64,000 nt of DNA from Streptomyces sp. Ag109_O5-1 (lineage in GTDB: Bacteria; Actinomycetota; Actinomycetes; Streptomycetales; Streptomycetaceae): contig NZ_RKQF01000001.1 of the NCBI RefSeq assembly GCF_003814875.1, forward strand, positions 4,588,001 through 4,652,000, read 5' to 3'. The notes under the pieces were generated by a model. It made no database searches. It saw only the letters and a list, made by a program, of their open reading frames with translations, and was not told the DNA's origin. Below, piece after piece: positions 7,927 to 15,430 of the stretch. Both the position numbers and the translations under genes were made by a program. How positions within the stretch are numbered: position 1 is the first letter of the stretch; each line of letters starts with the position of its first letter.

Positions 7927-8778
7927 ATGGCCACGAGAACCACGCCGACGGAGCGGCAGAGGCGGCTGGGTGCCGAACTGCGGAAAATGCGGCTCGCAGC
8001 CGGGGTCACCACGGAATACGCCGCCGGGCTCCTCGGCATCGACCGCACTCGGCTGTCCAACATGGAGTCCGGAATCCGCTCCTTCTCAGCCGAGCGCATC
8101 TGGACGCTTGCCTGCAACTATGCCTGCGCAGACCAGAGTTATGTCGAGGCATTGGCCACGGTGGCCGAGACCAAGGACCGGGGCTGGTGGGAGCGTCATC
8201 GGGGCACCCTTCCGGCCGGGCTCCTGGACATCGCCGAGTTGGAGTGGCACGCGGCGCGGGTACGGACCGTGCAGTTCATGCACGTACCAGGGCTGCTCCA
8301 GACCGAGGAGTACGCCCGTGGCGTCTTCGCCGCCGTACTGCCGCCTCTCAGCCGACTTGAGGTCGAACTGCGGGTGGCCCACCGTATGGAGCGCCAACAG
8401 GTGTTCACACGCGCGGAGCCCCTCCCGTATGTCGCCTACGTCCATGAAGCCGCGCTACGCATGCGGTTCGGCGACACCGAGGTGACCCGGCAACAGCTTG
8501 AACACCTGGCCGACCAGTCGGAGCGCGAGGGTATCGACGTCCGGGTCGTTCCGACGGCTGTGCGCGGTTTCCCCGGAGCCGGACACGCGTTGTTGTACGC
8601 CGACGGTGCGGTGCCCCAACTCGACACCGTTCAGCTGGACTCCGCACATGGGCCTGTATTCACCGGCGCGGAGGCACAACTCACCAAGTACCGTGCACAT
8701 CTGGACTGGATGGACGACGCGGCGCTGCCCCCGGCTGCCTCCCGCGACCTCATCCACGCCGTCGCCCGCGAACTCTGA
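7927..8778 (+). CDS. XRE-family regulator with DUF5753 domain (WhiJ-like)
   Basis: A 283-residue DNA-binding regulator. Residues about 10-70 form a helix-turn-helix (RKMRLAAGVTTEYAAGLLGIDRTRLSNMESG). The remainder is the DUF5753 (Scr1-like) domain, with the diagnostic VPGLLQTEEYAR and HEAALRMRFG motifs. The ATG at 7927 follows AGAAGGGA; an upstream in-frame ATG at 7897 adds only ten residues. It is followed 9 nt later by a DUF397 gene and is divergent from an ATP-binding protein gene, completing the WhiJ-type triad. Such regulators act with the DUF397 partner in timing of morphological differentiation in S. coelicolor paralogues. Confidence 0.9.
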   Translation: MATRTTPTERQRRLGAELRKMRLAAGVTTEYAAGLLGIDRTRLSNMESGIRSFSAERIWTLACNYACADQSYVEALATVAETKDRGWWERHRGTLPAGLLDIAELEWHAARVRTVQFMHVPGLLQTEEYARGVFAAVLPPLSRLEVELRVAHRMERQQVFTRAEPLPYVAYVHEAALRMRFGDTEVTRQQLEHLADQSEREGIDVRVVPTAVRGFPGAGHALLYADGAVPQLDTVQLDSAHGPVFTGAEAQLTKYRAHLDWMDDAALPPAASRDLIHAVAREL

Positions 8779-8787
8779 GGAGCCACC

Positions 8788-8979
8788 ATGACCGGCATCG
8801 ACTGGGAAGACCCGTTCTGCGGGGAAGGCAACAACTGCTTCCGCATAGGCACCGACCCCGAAGGCAACGCCTACATCGCCGTGGCCGGCCAGGAGGAGCA
8901 CCACCTCACCGACAGCCGCGAAGCCCTACGCGCGCTCATCCTCGGGATCAAGGCCGGACAGGCCGACCACCTTCTCTAG
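8788..8979 (+). CDS. DUF397 domain protein, partner of the XRE regulator
   Basis: A 63-residue protein of the DUF397 type. Residues MTGIDWEDPFCGEGNNCFRIG carry the W...FC...G..C pattern, followed by two short beta strands and a REALRALILGIKAG helix as in the family. It lies 9 nt downstream of the XRE-DUF5753 gene with GAGGAG as ribosome site, so the two are co-expressed. In characterised WhiJ/BldB-like systems the DUF397 protein modulates the XRE repressor; that role is inferred here. Confidence 0.85.
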   Translation: MTGIDWEDPFCGEGNNCFRIGTDPEGNAYIAVAGQEEHHLTDSREALRALILGIKAGQADHLL

Positions 8980-9090
8980 CCGAACCCGGTTCACCCCTGC
9001 GCCCCGCCGGTCACCCATTGTGATGACGAGCGTCGATTTCGCCGGTTACGGTGGACAGGCAGGCCGAGAATCCCGCCCATGGGAGGAATC

Positions 9091-9705
9091 ATGACCGCCG
9101 AGCCCCTCGCCGAGCCGAACGCCGCGCCCGGCCGCCGCTGGCCGGTGCCGCCCCGGGACGGATACACCGTGGACGACCTGTTCACGTTGCCCGACCTCCC
9201 GCCGCACACCGAGCTGATCGACGGGAGCCTGGTCTTCGTGAGCCCGCAGCGGGATTTCCACAGCACCATGATCGACCTCCTGGTGGCAGGTCTGCGTCGA
9301 ACGGTGCCCAAGGCGTTCAAGGTCCGCCGTGAGATGACCGTCGTCCTGGACCGCCGCAACGGCCCCGAACCCGACCTCTCCGTAGTCCACGCCGAAGCCG
9401 TCACCGGGCTGGAGCAGACCCGGTTCGAGGCCGCCGACGTCGTGCTCGCCGTCGAAGTCGTATCGCCGGACTCGGAGGCCCGCGACCGCGACACCAAGCC
9501 GCACAAGTACGCCGCCGCGGGCATCCCGCACTTCTGGCTGGTCGAGATGACGGGCACGGGCAAGCACCCGGTCGTACGGGTCTATGAACTCGACCCCGTG
9601 ACCAAGGCCTACACCTTGGCCGGCGCCTACCGAGAGCAGCTCAAGGTCGGCGACCCGTTCGACATCGACGTGGACATCTCCCTGGGCGCGCTCCAGGAAC
9701 TGTGA
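9091..9705 (+). CDS. Uma2 family (DUF820) endonuclease-fold protein
   Basis: A 204-residue protein with the PD-(D/E)XK-like fold of the Uma2/DUF820 family, abundant in Streptomyces. The landmarks are TVDDLFTLPDLPPHTELIDGSLVF, PEPDLSVVHAE (catalytic Asp) and AVEVVSPDSEARDRDTKPHKYAAAGIPHFWLVE (E-x-V/K core). The ATG at 9091 has GGGAGGA 4-10 nt upstream. No partner gene is obvious: it ends 18 nt before the convergent PIN gene. Whether these proteins cut DNA in vivo is unknown. A second paralogue lies at 41490-42080. Confidence 0.88.
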   Translation: MTAEPLAEPNAAPGRRWPVPPRDGYTVDDLFTLPDLPPHTELIDGSLVFVSPQRDFHSTMIDLLVAGLRRTVPKAFKVRREMTVVLDRRNGPEPDLSVVHAEAVTGLEQTRFEAADVVLAVEVVSPDSEARDRDTKPHKYAAAGIPHFWLVEMTGTGKHPVVRVYELDPVTKAYTLAGAYREQLKVGDPFDIDVDISLGALQEL

Positions 9706-9723
9706 CCGTCGCACCGCTCCCCG

Positions 9724-10116
9724 TCAGCGGTTCAGGTCCATGACCCCGACTCCGAGCCCCGCATAGGCCTCCGGTGCGACCGTCGCCACCAGCGCCCCAT
9801 CGGGGAGCATGGAGTTCGGCCGCGCCGCATGCACGGCAGCCGCCACACCGAAGCCGACATCGACTCGGCACAACTCGGCTACGGTCACGGCTGTCGCGTA
9901 GTCGTCGTCGACGAAACGAAGGACGTCCACCAGGACGCCGACCTGAGCGACGATCCCGGAGCACTCCCGCCCGGCCTCCAAGAGACACAGAACCGGCACC
10001 CAAAGGCGCACATCATCACTTGCCGCCGCCGCGTGGATGAGTCCGGACACCTGCTTGTTGCCCCCCATTGCCAGCAGCGTGGCACTGTCGAGGACATAGT
10101 GCTCGGTGGCGTTCAA
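9724..10116 (-). CDS. PIN-domain protein, probable VapC-like toxin
   Basis: A 130-residue PIN-fold protein. The metal-binding acidic residues are visible as Asp10 (YVLDSATLLA), Glu47 (LCLLEAGR), Asp86 (RVDVGFGVAAAVHAA) and Asp106 (LPDGALVATVAPEAY), matching VapC RNase toxins although overall similarity looks weak. Its ATG overlaps the stop of the upstream ribbon-helix-helix gene (ATGA), the usual antitoxin-first toxin-antitoxin layout. RNA target unknown. Function as a toxin is inferred from fold and context. Confidence 0.75.
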   Translation of the reverse strand: MNATEHYVLDSATLLAMGGNKQVSGLIHAAAASDDVRLWVPVLCLLEAGRECSGIVAQVGVLVDVLRFVDDDYATAVTVAELCRVDVGFGVAAAVHAARPNSMLPDGALVATVAPEAYAGLGVGVMDLNR

Positions 10117-10394
10117 CGGGGTGGCTCCGTCTCGGCCAGCTTGGTCCGGTGGGCAGCCGTGGCCTCCCGCATCTTGCGCCGCATCTCTGCGGACTCCTCG
10201 TCGGTCACGAAGTGCCCGAACCGTTCGGCAAGCAGGGTACGGGTGCGCTCGGCCCGCTCCTGGACCTGCTCGGGAGTCAGAGTCTGAGCCGCTATCTCCT
10301 GCATGAGAGCACGGAGACTGGTCCCGCGCGCCTCTGCCACGGCGGCGAGTTGGTCACGGACTTCGGCGGGCACGCGGATCATGACATCGGACAT
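10113..10394 (-). CDS. Ribbon-helix-helix antitoxin, VapB-like
   Basis: A 93-residue protein. The first 40 residues have the ribbon-helix-helix pattern MSDVMIRVPAEVRDQLAAVA followed by a second helix. The rest is a charged helical tail (ERTRTLLAERFGHFVTDEE) suited to wrapping the PIN toxin. The ATG at 10394 is preferred to one 18 nt upstream because a -10-like TATACT lies exactly 7 nt before it, suggesting a leaderless mRNA. A pair of GTATAC palindromes overlaps that promoter and is a likely autoregulatory operator. Confidence 0.75.
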   Translation of the reverse strand: MSDVMIRVPAEVRDQLAAVAEARGTSLRALMQEIAAQTLTPEQVQERAERTRTLLAERFGHFVTDEESAEMRRKMREATAAHRTKLAETEPPR

Positions 10395-10401
10395 GGCGAA
10401 A

Positions 10402-10418
10402 GTATACGCCACGTATAC
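10402..10418. promoter_or_regulatory. Promoter/operator of the RHH-PIN pair
   Basis: Two GTATAC palindromes at 10402-10407 and 10413-10418 are 11 bp apart (one helical turn), a spacing that suits a dimeric ribbon-helix-helix repressor. The proximal copy contains the minus-strand -10 box TATACT (10406-10401), placing the transcription start at or within a base of the ATG at 10394. Confidence 0.55.
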
Positions 10419-10443
10419 GTCCAGCGGCAGGCTTCGCCGCCGC

Positions 10444-11073
10444 TCAGCTCCCAGTCCGCGGGAACGTGACCTCCACCCGGCGGTTCTTCTTCCTGCCCTC
10501 CTCCGTGGAGTTGTCCGCGATCGGGTACTGCTCGCCGTAGCCGCGGACGTCGAAGGTGATGTTCGGGTCGTTCAGGTCCTGGTCGAGTACGCCCTGTACG
10601 GCGTTGGCGCGCTGGCGGGAGAGGACGTCGCCGTGGGCCGAGGAGCCCAGGTTGTCGGTGAAGCCGAAGACGCGGACCTGGGTCGCGTTCTGCTTCTTGA
10701 TCTCGTCGGCGATCGCGCCGATCCGCGCCTTCGCCGCATCGCTCAGCTTCGCGCTGTCCTTGCTGAACAGCACCTCGGCCTGGAGGGCGAACGTCACGTC
10801 CGCGTTGGTGTCCTCCCTGCGCTCGTCACCGCTCTGGTCCTCCACGACCGACTTGATGTCCAGGACCTTGGGTTCGGCGAGGGTCGCGCCCTCGGGGAGC
10901 TTGAGGTCGGGGTCGGTCGGGTCGATCTTCACGGGGGCGGAGGCGGAGGGTTCGGTGCCCGGCGGGACGCTCGGGTCGGTGCCGTCGGCCCTCGCGGCCG
11001 TCGCGCCGTAGAGATTCGCGACCAGGAGGAGCGTTGCGGCGCCCAGGGTCAGGGGCAGGCGTGGTGTGGTCAC
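10444..11073 (-). CDS. OmpA-family (peptidoglycan-associating) exported protein of the tad locus
   Basis: A 209-residue protein with an N-terminal hydrophobic signal (residues about 8-28, ending ATAARA), a Pro/Ser/Asp-rich linker, and a C-terminal OmpA-like domain (about 95-209). The peptidoglycan-binding signature is visible as FGFTDNLGSSAHGDVLSRQRANAV and ends RRVEVTF. In a Gram-positive the domain would bind peptidoglycan outside the membrane. The GTG at 11073 lies 7 nt after the stop of the lipoprotein gene. It is the last gene of the long minus-strand tad cluster; anchoring the pilus apparatus to the wall is an inference. Confidence 0.85.
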   Translation of the reverse strand: MTTPRLPLTLGAATLLLVANLYGATAARADGTDPSVPPGTEPSASAPVKIDPTDPDLKLPEGATLAEPKVLDIKSVVEDQSGDERREDTNADVTFALQAEVLFSKDSAKLSDAAKARIGAIADEIKKQNATQVRVFGFTDNLGSSAHGDVLSRQRANAVQGVLDQDLNDPNITFDVRGYGEQYPIADNSTEEGRKKNRRVEVTFPRTGS

Positions 11074-11080
11074 TTCGGCC

Positions 11081-11662
11081 TCACCCGGAGATCTTGATCG
11101 TGCCGCTGGAGAAGGTGGGGAGTTGGAGGGTCACTTCGGTGGTGTCGGCGGGTGGGGCGGGGAACTGCATGAAGACGGGGATGGTCTGGCCGGCCTCGAT
11201 CGAAGAGAGATCGGTCGTGGTGAGCGGCCGCCCGTCCGTGTCCCGCAGCACGTAGTACCGCTTCTTCCCCTTGGAGTCCACAAGCGTGGCGCCGCCGAAC
11301 GACGTGCCGTGCTGGACGATCTCCGTCTCGTCGCCCCGTAGCGCCACGGGGACCACTGCCGTTTGGGAGCCGTCGTTCTTCAGGTTCGCGTTAACAGTGA
11401 GGAAGCCGCCCGAGTCCCGGATGGCGGAGGTTACTTGAAGAACCAGTCCGGAGGGCCCCGAGAGTTCGGCGAGGGGCGCCTCGGACTTCCCCTCCTGCGC
11501 ACTCGGCTGCGACCCACCGCTTCGGGAAGCAGACGCCGACGCACCAGGCTTCTTGTCGCCATCGCCACCGCTGCCGCATCCGGCCGCACCGAGAGCCAGA
11601 CCGGCCGTGACGGCCAACGCGACCATCCCCCTGCGAGCCTTCGCAGTGAACCGAATGCTCAT
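11081..11662 (-). CDS. Lipoprotein of the tad locus
   Basis: A 193-residue predicted lipoprotein. The signal has twin positive residues, a hydrophobic stretch and the lipobox LALGAAGC (Cys29). A Ser/Gly/Lys-rich linker follows, then a beta-rich domain (about 70-193) resembling the DUF4352/immunoglobulin-like domains of exported actinobacterial proteins. ATG at 11662. It sits between the TadG-like and OmpA-like genes and is probably co-transcribed. Precise role unknown; as an extracytoplasmic lipoprotein it may help assemble or anchor the Flp pilus. Confidence 0.8.
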   Translation of the reverse strand: MSIRFTAKARRGMVALAVTAGLALGAAGCGSGGDGDKKPGASASASRSGGSQPSAQEGKSEAPLAELSGPSGLVLQVTSAIRDSGGFLTVNANLKNDGSQTAVVPVALRGDETEIVQHGTSFGGATLVDSKGKKRYYVLRDTDGRPLTTTDLSSIEAGQTIPVFMQFPAPPADTTEVTLQLPTFSSGTIKISG

Positions 11663-11697
11663 CGCACCGCTTCCTTCTTCACTCGTCGATTCGCTCG

Positions 11698-12282
11698 TCA
11701 GTCAGCCAGATGGACGTCGAAGAGGTCCTCGGGGCCCGGAAGATCTGTGAGATCGGTCGGGTCCAGGGTCCAGGTCCGGTCCCTGCAGGTGAGTTCGGGC
11801 AGGACGCCGTCGGCACCGGTAGGCGTGAACGTGCAGAGTTTGTCGATCACGGCGGTGGCCCGTGCCGTCTTGTGCATGTCCTCGGTGCCCGGCACGACGG
11901 AGTCGCCCACGGACTTGAGCGTCTCGGCGTCGACCTTGTAACTCAGCGGCCCGTCGGCGACGCAGCGCGCCGTCGCGTCGTTCTGGGCCGCCAGCTCGGT
12001 GGCACGCCAACACGAGTCGGGCACCCCCACCTTGCCGTCGAAGATCTCCTGCCACTTGGTCGGGTCGAGTACGTCCTTCACCCACTGGTCCGCAAGCTCG
12101 TCACGCGTGTTCATGGCCGCCGCCAGCGCCGCCGCGTCAGCGGCTGTCTGGGCACCGTTCCGGTTCACCGCGGCCTGGCCGACCGCGAAGTACGCGAACG
12201 CGAGAAAGAGCAGGCCTCCCACTACCGTGATGTAGATAGGGAAGGCCTGCCCAGAGTCGCCATAACGGCGGACTGATATCAC
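11698..12282 (-). CDS. TadG/TadE-like pseudopilin (pilus assembly protein)
   Basis: A 194-residue protein. It has one N-terminal hydrophobic segment (SGQAFPIYITVVGGLLFLAFAYFAVGQA, residues about 10-38), followed directly by AAVNRNGAQTAADAAALAAA, the hallmark of Flp-locus TadG-like proteins that contact the Tad domain. The exported remainder contains four Cys that could pair. The GTG at 12282 overlaps the stop of the pilin gene (GTGA), so translation is coupled to the pilin. It is shorter than full TadG proteins because it lacks a vWA domain. Confidence 0.82.
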   Translation of the reverse strand: MISVRRYGDSGQAFPIYITVVGGLLFLAFAYFAVGQAAVNRNGAQTAADAAALAAAMNTRDELADQWVKDVLDPTKWQEIFDGKVGVPDSCWRATELAAQNDATARCVADGPLSYKVDAETLKSVGDSVVPGTEDMHKTARATAVIDKLCTFTPTGADGVLPELTCRDRTWTLDPTDLTDLPGPEDLFDVHLAD

Positions 12283-12464
12283 TTGATTTTGGCGATTTGC
12301 GTCTGGATGGCCTGCATGATCGTGGTTCCGATGCTCGTACCTGTAACCGCCAGCACGATCGCCACCACCACCGCGATGATCCCCAGGTACTCGACCGCGG
12401 TCTGACCCCGGTCGTCGCCGCGCCGCTGCATCGCAACAAGCATCCTCAGCATCAAGTTGCTCAT
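12279..12464 (-). CDS. Flp-type pilin
   Basis: A 61-residue prepilin-like protein. After a short positively charged leader it has RGQTAVEYLGIIAVVVAIV, the class of Flp/TadE processing site (G/Q followed by a hydrophobic helix with an invariant Glu at +5 and Tyr). It is the best candidate for the major pilus subunit. The ATG at 12464 has GGAGGGG upstream, the strongest ribosome site in the locus, fitting high expression. An upstream in-frame ATG (12521) lacks one. The GTG of the TadG-like gene overlaps its stop. Confidence 0.85.
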   Translation of the reverse strand: MSNLMLRMLVAMQRRGDDRGQTAVEYLGIIAVVVAIVLAVTGTSIGTTIMQAIQTQIAKIK

Positions 12465-12571
12465 GGTGCTCCCCTCCGGGTTCGGTTCCGATCGTCGCAA
12501 CGTACGACGGAACATACCCATCGGCGGAGGGTCCCAGGGCCCAAATCCGGACCCAGTTCATCCTGTTCATC

Positions 12572-13294
12572 TCAGACGACCCCCAGCCACTTGGCCGTCG
12601 CCTGGGCGCGGGTGGTGGTGTGGAGCTTGGCGAAGATGCGGTTGATGTGGTTCTTGACCGTCTTCTCGCTGATGAAGCAGACGGCGGCGATCTGCTGGTT
12701 GTTCATGCCGGACGCGATGAAGTCCATGATCTCCGCCTCCCTGCCGCTCAGTTGAAACCGGGACCGTGATGACTGTCCCACATTCGGTTGCATTCGCGAA
12801 AGGTTTTGCGGAGAGATTTGTGGAGGCTCGGGCCCGAGTTGGGGTTTCGGGTGTGCGGGTGCATGGTTTCTGATATGCGCCAGCAACGCATCCGTCGCGG
12901 TCGGCGTGAAGTGCGGGCGGCCGCCGCCCACGTCCCGTACCGCCTGGGTGAGCTGCTGCGTCGTGAACTCGCCGTGGACCAGGTAGCCCCCGGCGCCCAG
13001 CCGTACGGCCTCCTGGACGATCTCCGTCTCGTCGCTGTACGTCAGCATCATGACGGGGGCCAGACGGACCAGGTGCGGCAGTGCCGCCATACCGTCCACA
13101 CCCGGCATGCGGACGTCCAGGAGGATGACGTCGGGGCGGTGGCGCAGGGCCGCGTCGTAGGCCGCACGGCCGTCCTCCGCCTCGGCCACCACCGTGAGGT
13201 CGTCCGCCGCGGAGAGGACCGCCGTCAGGCCCGCGCGGATGACCGGGTTGTCGTCGGCCACCAGGACGCGCAGGCCCTCCCTCGTCTCGATCAT
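12572..13294 (-). CDS. LuxR-family (NarL-type) response regulator of the tad locus
   Basis: A 240-residue response regulator. The receiver domain has acidic pocket VADDN and phosphoacceptor Asp60 in ILLDVRMPGVDG. The C-terminal HTH is LSGREAEIMDFIASGMNNQQIAAVCFISEKTVKNHINRIFAKL. A proline-rich linker of about 35 residues separates the domains. Its ATG at 13294 overlaps the stop of the sensor kinase gene (ATGA), a classical cognate pair. Position in the middle of the pilus genes suggests it controls the pilin and TadG genes immediately downstream; this is inference. Confidence 0.92.
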   Translation of the reverse strand: MIETREGLRVLVADDNPVIRAGLTAVLSAADDLTVVAEAEDGRAAYDAALRHRPDVILLDVRMPGVDGMAALPHLVRLAPVMMLTYSDETEIVQEAVRLGAGGYLVHGEFTTQQLTQAVRDVGGGRPHFTPTATDALLAHIRNHAPAHPKPQLGPEPPQISPQNLSRMQPNVGQSSRSRFQLSGREAEIMDFIASGMNNQQIAAVCFISEKTVKNHINRIFAKLHTTTRAQATAKWLGVV

Positions 13295-14529
13295 GTCAGT
13301 GGCACCTCCACACGGACCTTCGTGCCGTTGTCACCCTTGTCGGTGGTGAGTTGGATTCGGGCGCCCACGGACGCCGCTCGCTCCGTCATGCCCAGAAGGC
13401 CGAAGTGGCCGGTGCGGGCCAGGTCTTCCAGTGTCGTGTCCGGGGAGAGGCCCCGGCCGTCGTCGTGGATCGTCATCACCAGGTGGGTGGGGGTGGTCTC
13501 CGCCCGTACGTCCACCCTCGTCGCCCGCGCGTGGCGATGCGCGTTCTCCAGGGCCTCCCCCGCGATGCTCAGCAGCTGACGGGTCGTGGCGGGGGGCAGG
13601 GGGAGGGGGGCGGTGGGGCCGTCGTACGACGCCGGCAGGGCCGTACGTGTCGCGAAGTCCCTTGTGAGGGCGTGCAGTTCGGAGAGCAGGTCCGGGGCCA
13701 TGTCTGCCCTTTCGCTCCGCAGGTCCGTCAGGAGGTCCCGGGATTCCGCCGCCGCCTTGCGGGCCGCGCTCGCCACCAGTTGCGCCTGCTGTCTGATCAG
13801 CGCCGGGTCCAGGCGGTCCGGGGACGCGGCCGCCGACTCCGCGAGGCCGTCGGCGACGAGCGCCACGCCGTACAGGGTCTTGGTCACCGAGTCGTGCATC
13901 TCGCGGGCCAGCCGGGCGCGTTCCGCGCTCACCGCCTCGGTTGCGGCGAGGCGGGCCCGGGTCTCGGTCAGGGCCTCGGTCGCGGTGCCGAAGCGGAGCA
14001 TGAGCGTGCGCAGAGTCGAGCCCATCGCGCCCGTGATCACGCACAGGCCGGGCAGGAGGAGGGACTCGGCCACGGCCGGTGCCGGGTGCTTCAGCGTCGT
14101 CTCGACCAGGAGCAGGATCACCGACTGGAGGGACGCGAAGACGGCCGCTCCGCGCCAGCTGTAGAGGAGGCCGGCGAGGAGCGGGGTGCAGACGCTGACG
14201 TAGGCCAAGGTCGTGTCGGGGCCCGCCGAGACCAGGAGGAAGGAGCCGAAGAGGGTGTCGACGGCCAGGAGGGTGGGGTGGCGCAGGAGGAGGGGGGCGA
14301 AGCGCTGCCAGTCGCGGAAGAGGACGTACGAGATCATGAAGGTGACGACCACGGCCGAGCCGACCAGGCGTGCGCCCAGGCCGGGGGTGGCGTTGAGCAG
14401 GGCCGCGGGGGTCGCCACCGCGATCATCGCCAGGCGGAAGCCGAAGACCTGGCGGCACATCGCCTGGAGGGCGCGGATCTCTACCTTCTCGCCGGCCTCC
14501 CTGGTCGCCACGGTTGCCACGGTCGTCAC
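13291..14529 (-). CDS. Sensor histidine kinase (NarL/DesK-type) of the tad locus
   Basis: A 412-residue membrane kinase. Five to six hydrophobic segments occupy residues about 30-180. A dimerisation helix follows, with phosphoacceptor His212 in LAREMHDSVTKTLYG (HisKA_3 type), then a HATPase domain with GEALENAHRHA (N-box) and DDGRGLS (G-box). The GTG at 14529 lies 5 nt after the tadC stop, so it is in the same operon as the secretion genes. It phosphorylates the adjacent LuxR-type regulator by family rule; the signal is unknown and probably sensed in or at the membrane. Confidence 0.9.
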   Translation of the reverse strand: MTTVATVATREAGEKVEIRALQAMCRQVFGFRLAMIAVATPAALLNATPGLGARLVGSAVVVTFMISYVLFRDWQRFAPLLLRHPTLLAVDTLFGSFLLVSAGPDTTLAYVSVCTPLLAGLLYSWRGAAVFASLQSVILLLVETTLKHPAPAVAESLLLPGLCVITGAMGSTLRTLMLRFGTATEALTETRARLAATEAVSAERARLAREMHDSVTKTLYGVALVADGLAESAAASPDRLDPALIRQQAQLVASAARKAAAESRDLLTDLRSERADMAPDLLSELHALTRDFATRTALPASYDGPTAPLPLPPATTRQLLSIAGEALENAHRHARATRVDVRAETTPTHLVMTIHDDGRGLSPDTTLEDLARTGHFGLLGMTERAASVGARIQLTTDKGDNGTKVRVEVPLT

Positions 14530-14534
14530 CCCGT

Positions 14535-15422
14535 CTACTTCCCCGTGACCGAGCCGAGGTTGATCCCGGAGCCCAGCAGCAGGCCCGCCGCCAGCAGGAG
14601 CATCGTCGCCGGGACCATGAACGTAGTGATCATCAGCGTGGCCTTCGGGACCGCCCGGGCCGCCTTGCGGCGGGCGTTCTGGGCGTCCGTACGGCGCATG
14701 TCCTTGGCCAGCGCCACCAGGGTGTCGACGATCGGCGCGCCCAGTTCCTCGCCCTGCTGCAACGCGGTCACGAACATCGCGACCTGTTCGGAGTCGTTGC
14801 GGCGCCGGAGTTCCGCGAAGGCCTGGCGGCGGCTCATGCCCAGGTCCATCTGGCGCAGGGTGATGCGGAGTTCGTCCGCCCACGGGCCCTCGTAGTGGGT
14901 GGCGACGCGGTCCAGCGCCTGGCGGAAGCCGAGGCCCGCGCCCACCACGACCGCCAGGACGTCGAGGAAGTCCGGCAGGGTGCGTTCGATGACGTCCTTG
15001 CGGATGCGGATCGCCGACCAGATGCCGACCTCCGTCCAGAACGCGCCGAACAGCAGGAGGATCAGGGCCACCAGGTACTGGCCGCGCAGGAGGAAGACCA
15101 GGCAGCCCACGGCGCCCAGCGCGCCGTAGACCGCTCTGCGGGCCGCGTAGCGGTCGATGGTGAGGCCGCCGGGGTTGCCCGCGAGGTCGATCTTGCGGCG
15201 GTACTTGGCCACCAGGCGCGGGCCCATCAGGCGGAGCACCGCGGGGGCGTACCGCATGCCCATACGGTCGATGAGGGAGTTGGCGGCGCCGGTGCGGGTG
15301 GCGCCCACCTCCAGTGCGATCGCCAGGTCGGAGGGGAGTTTCGCGTCCGCCCGGTACATGCGGACGCCCGCGAAGGCGCCCCAGATGCCGAGGGCCATGA
15401 GGAGGGCCAGGATCAGTGCCAT
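14535..15422 (-). CDS. tadC: TadC-like type II/IV secretion inner-membrane protein
   Basis: A 295-residue T2SSF-family membrane protein that with TadB forms the platform for Flp pilus assembly. The T2SSF domain is recognised by ERTLPDFLDVLAVVVGAGLGFRQAL and GEELGAPIVDTLVALAKDMR. Hydrophobic segments lie at the N-terminus, at about 95-140 and at the C-terminus (MITTFMVPATMLLLAAGLLL). ATG at 15422, 8 nt downstream of tadB. Gene order ATPase-TadB-TadC is the conserved core of tad loci. Confidence 0.9.
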   Translation of the reverse strand: MALILALLMALGIWGAFAGVRMYRADAKLPSDLAIALEVGATRTGAANSLIDRMGMRYAPAVLRLMGPRLVAKYRRKIDLAGNPGGLTIDRYAARRAVYGALGAVGCLVFLLRGQYLVALILLLFGAFWTEVGIWSAIRIRKDVIERTLPDFLDVLAVVVGAGLGFRQALDRVATHYEGPWADELRITLRQMDLGMSRRQAFAELRRRNDSEQVAMFVTALQQGEELGAPIVDTLVALAKDMRRTDAQNARRKAARAVPKATLMITTFMVPATMLLLAAGLLLGSGINLGSVTGK

Positions 15423-15430
15423 GACGACCC

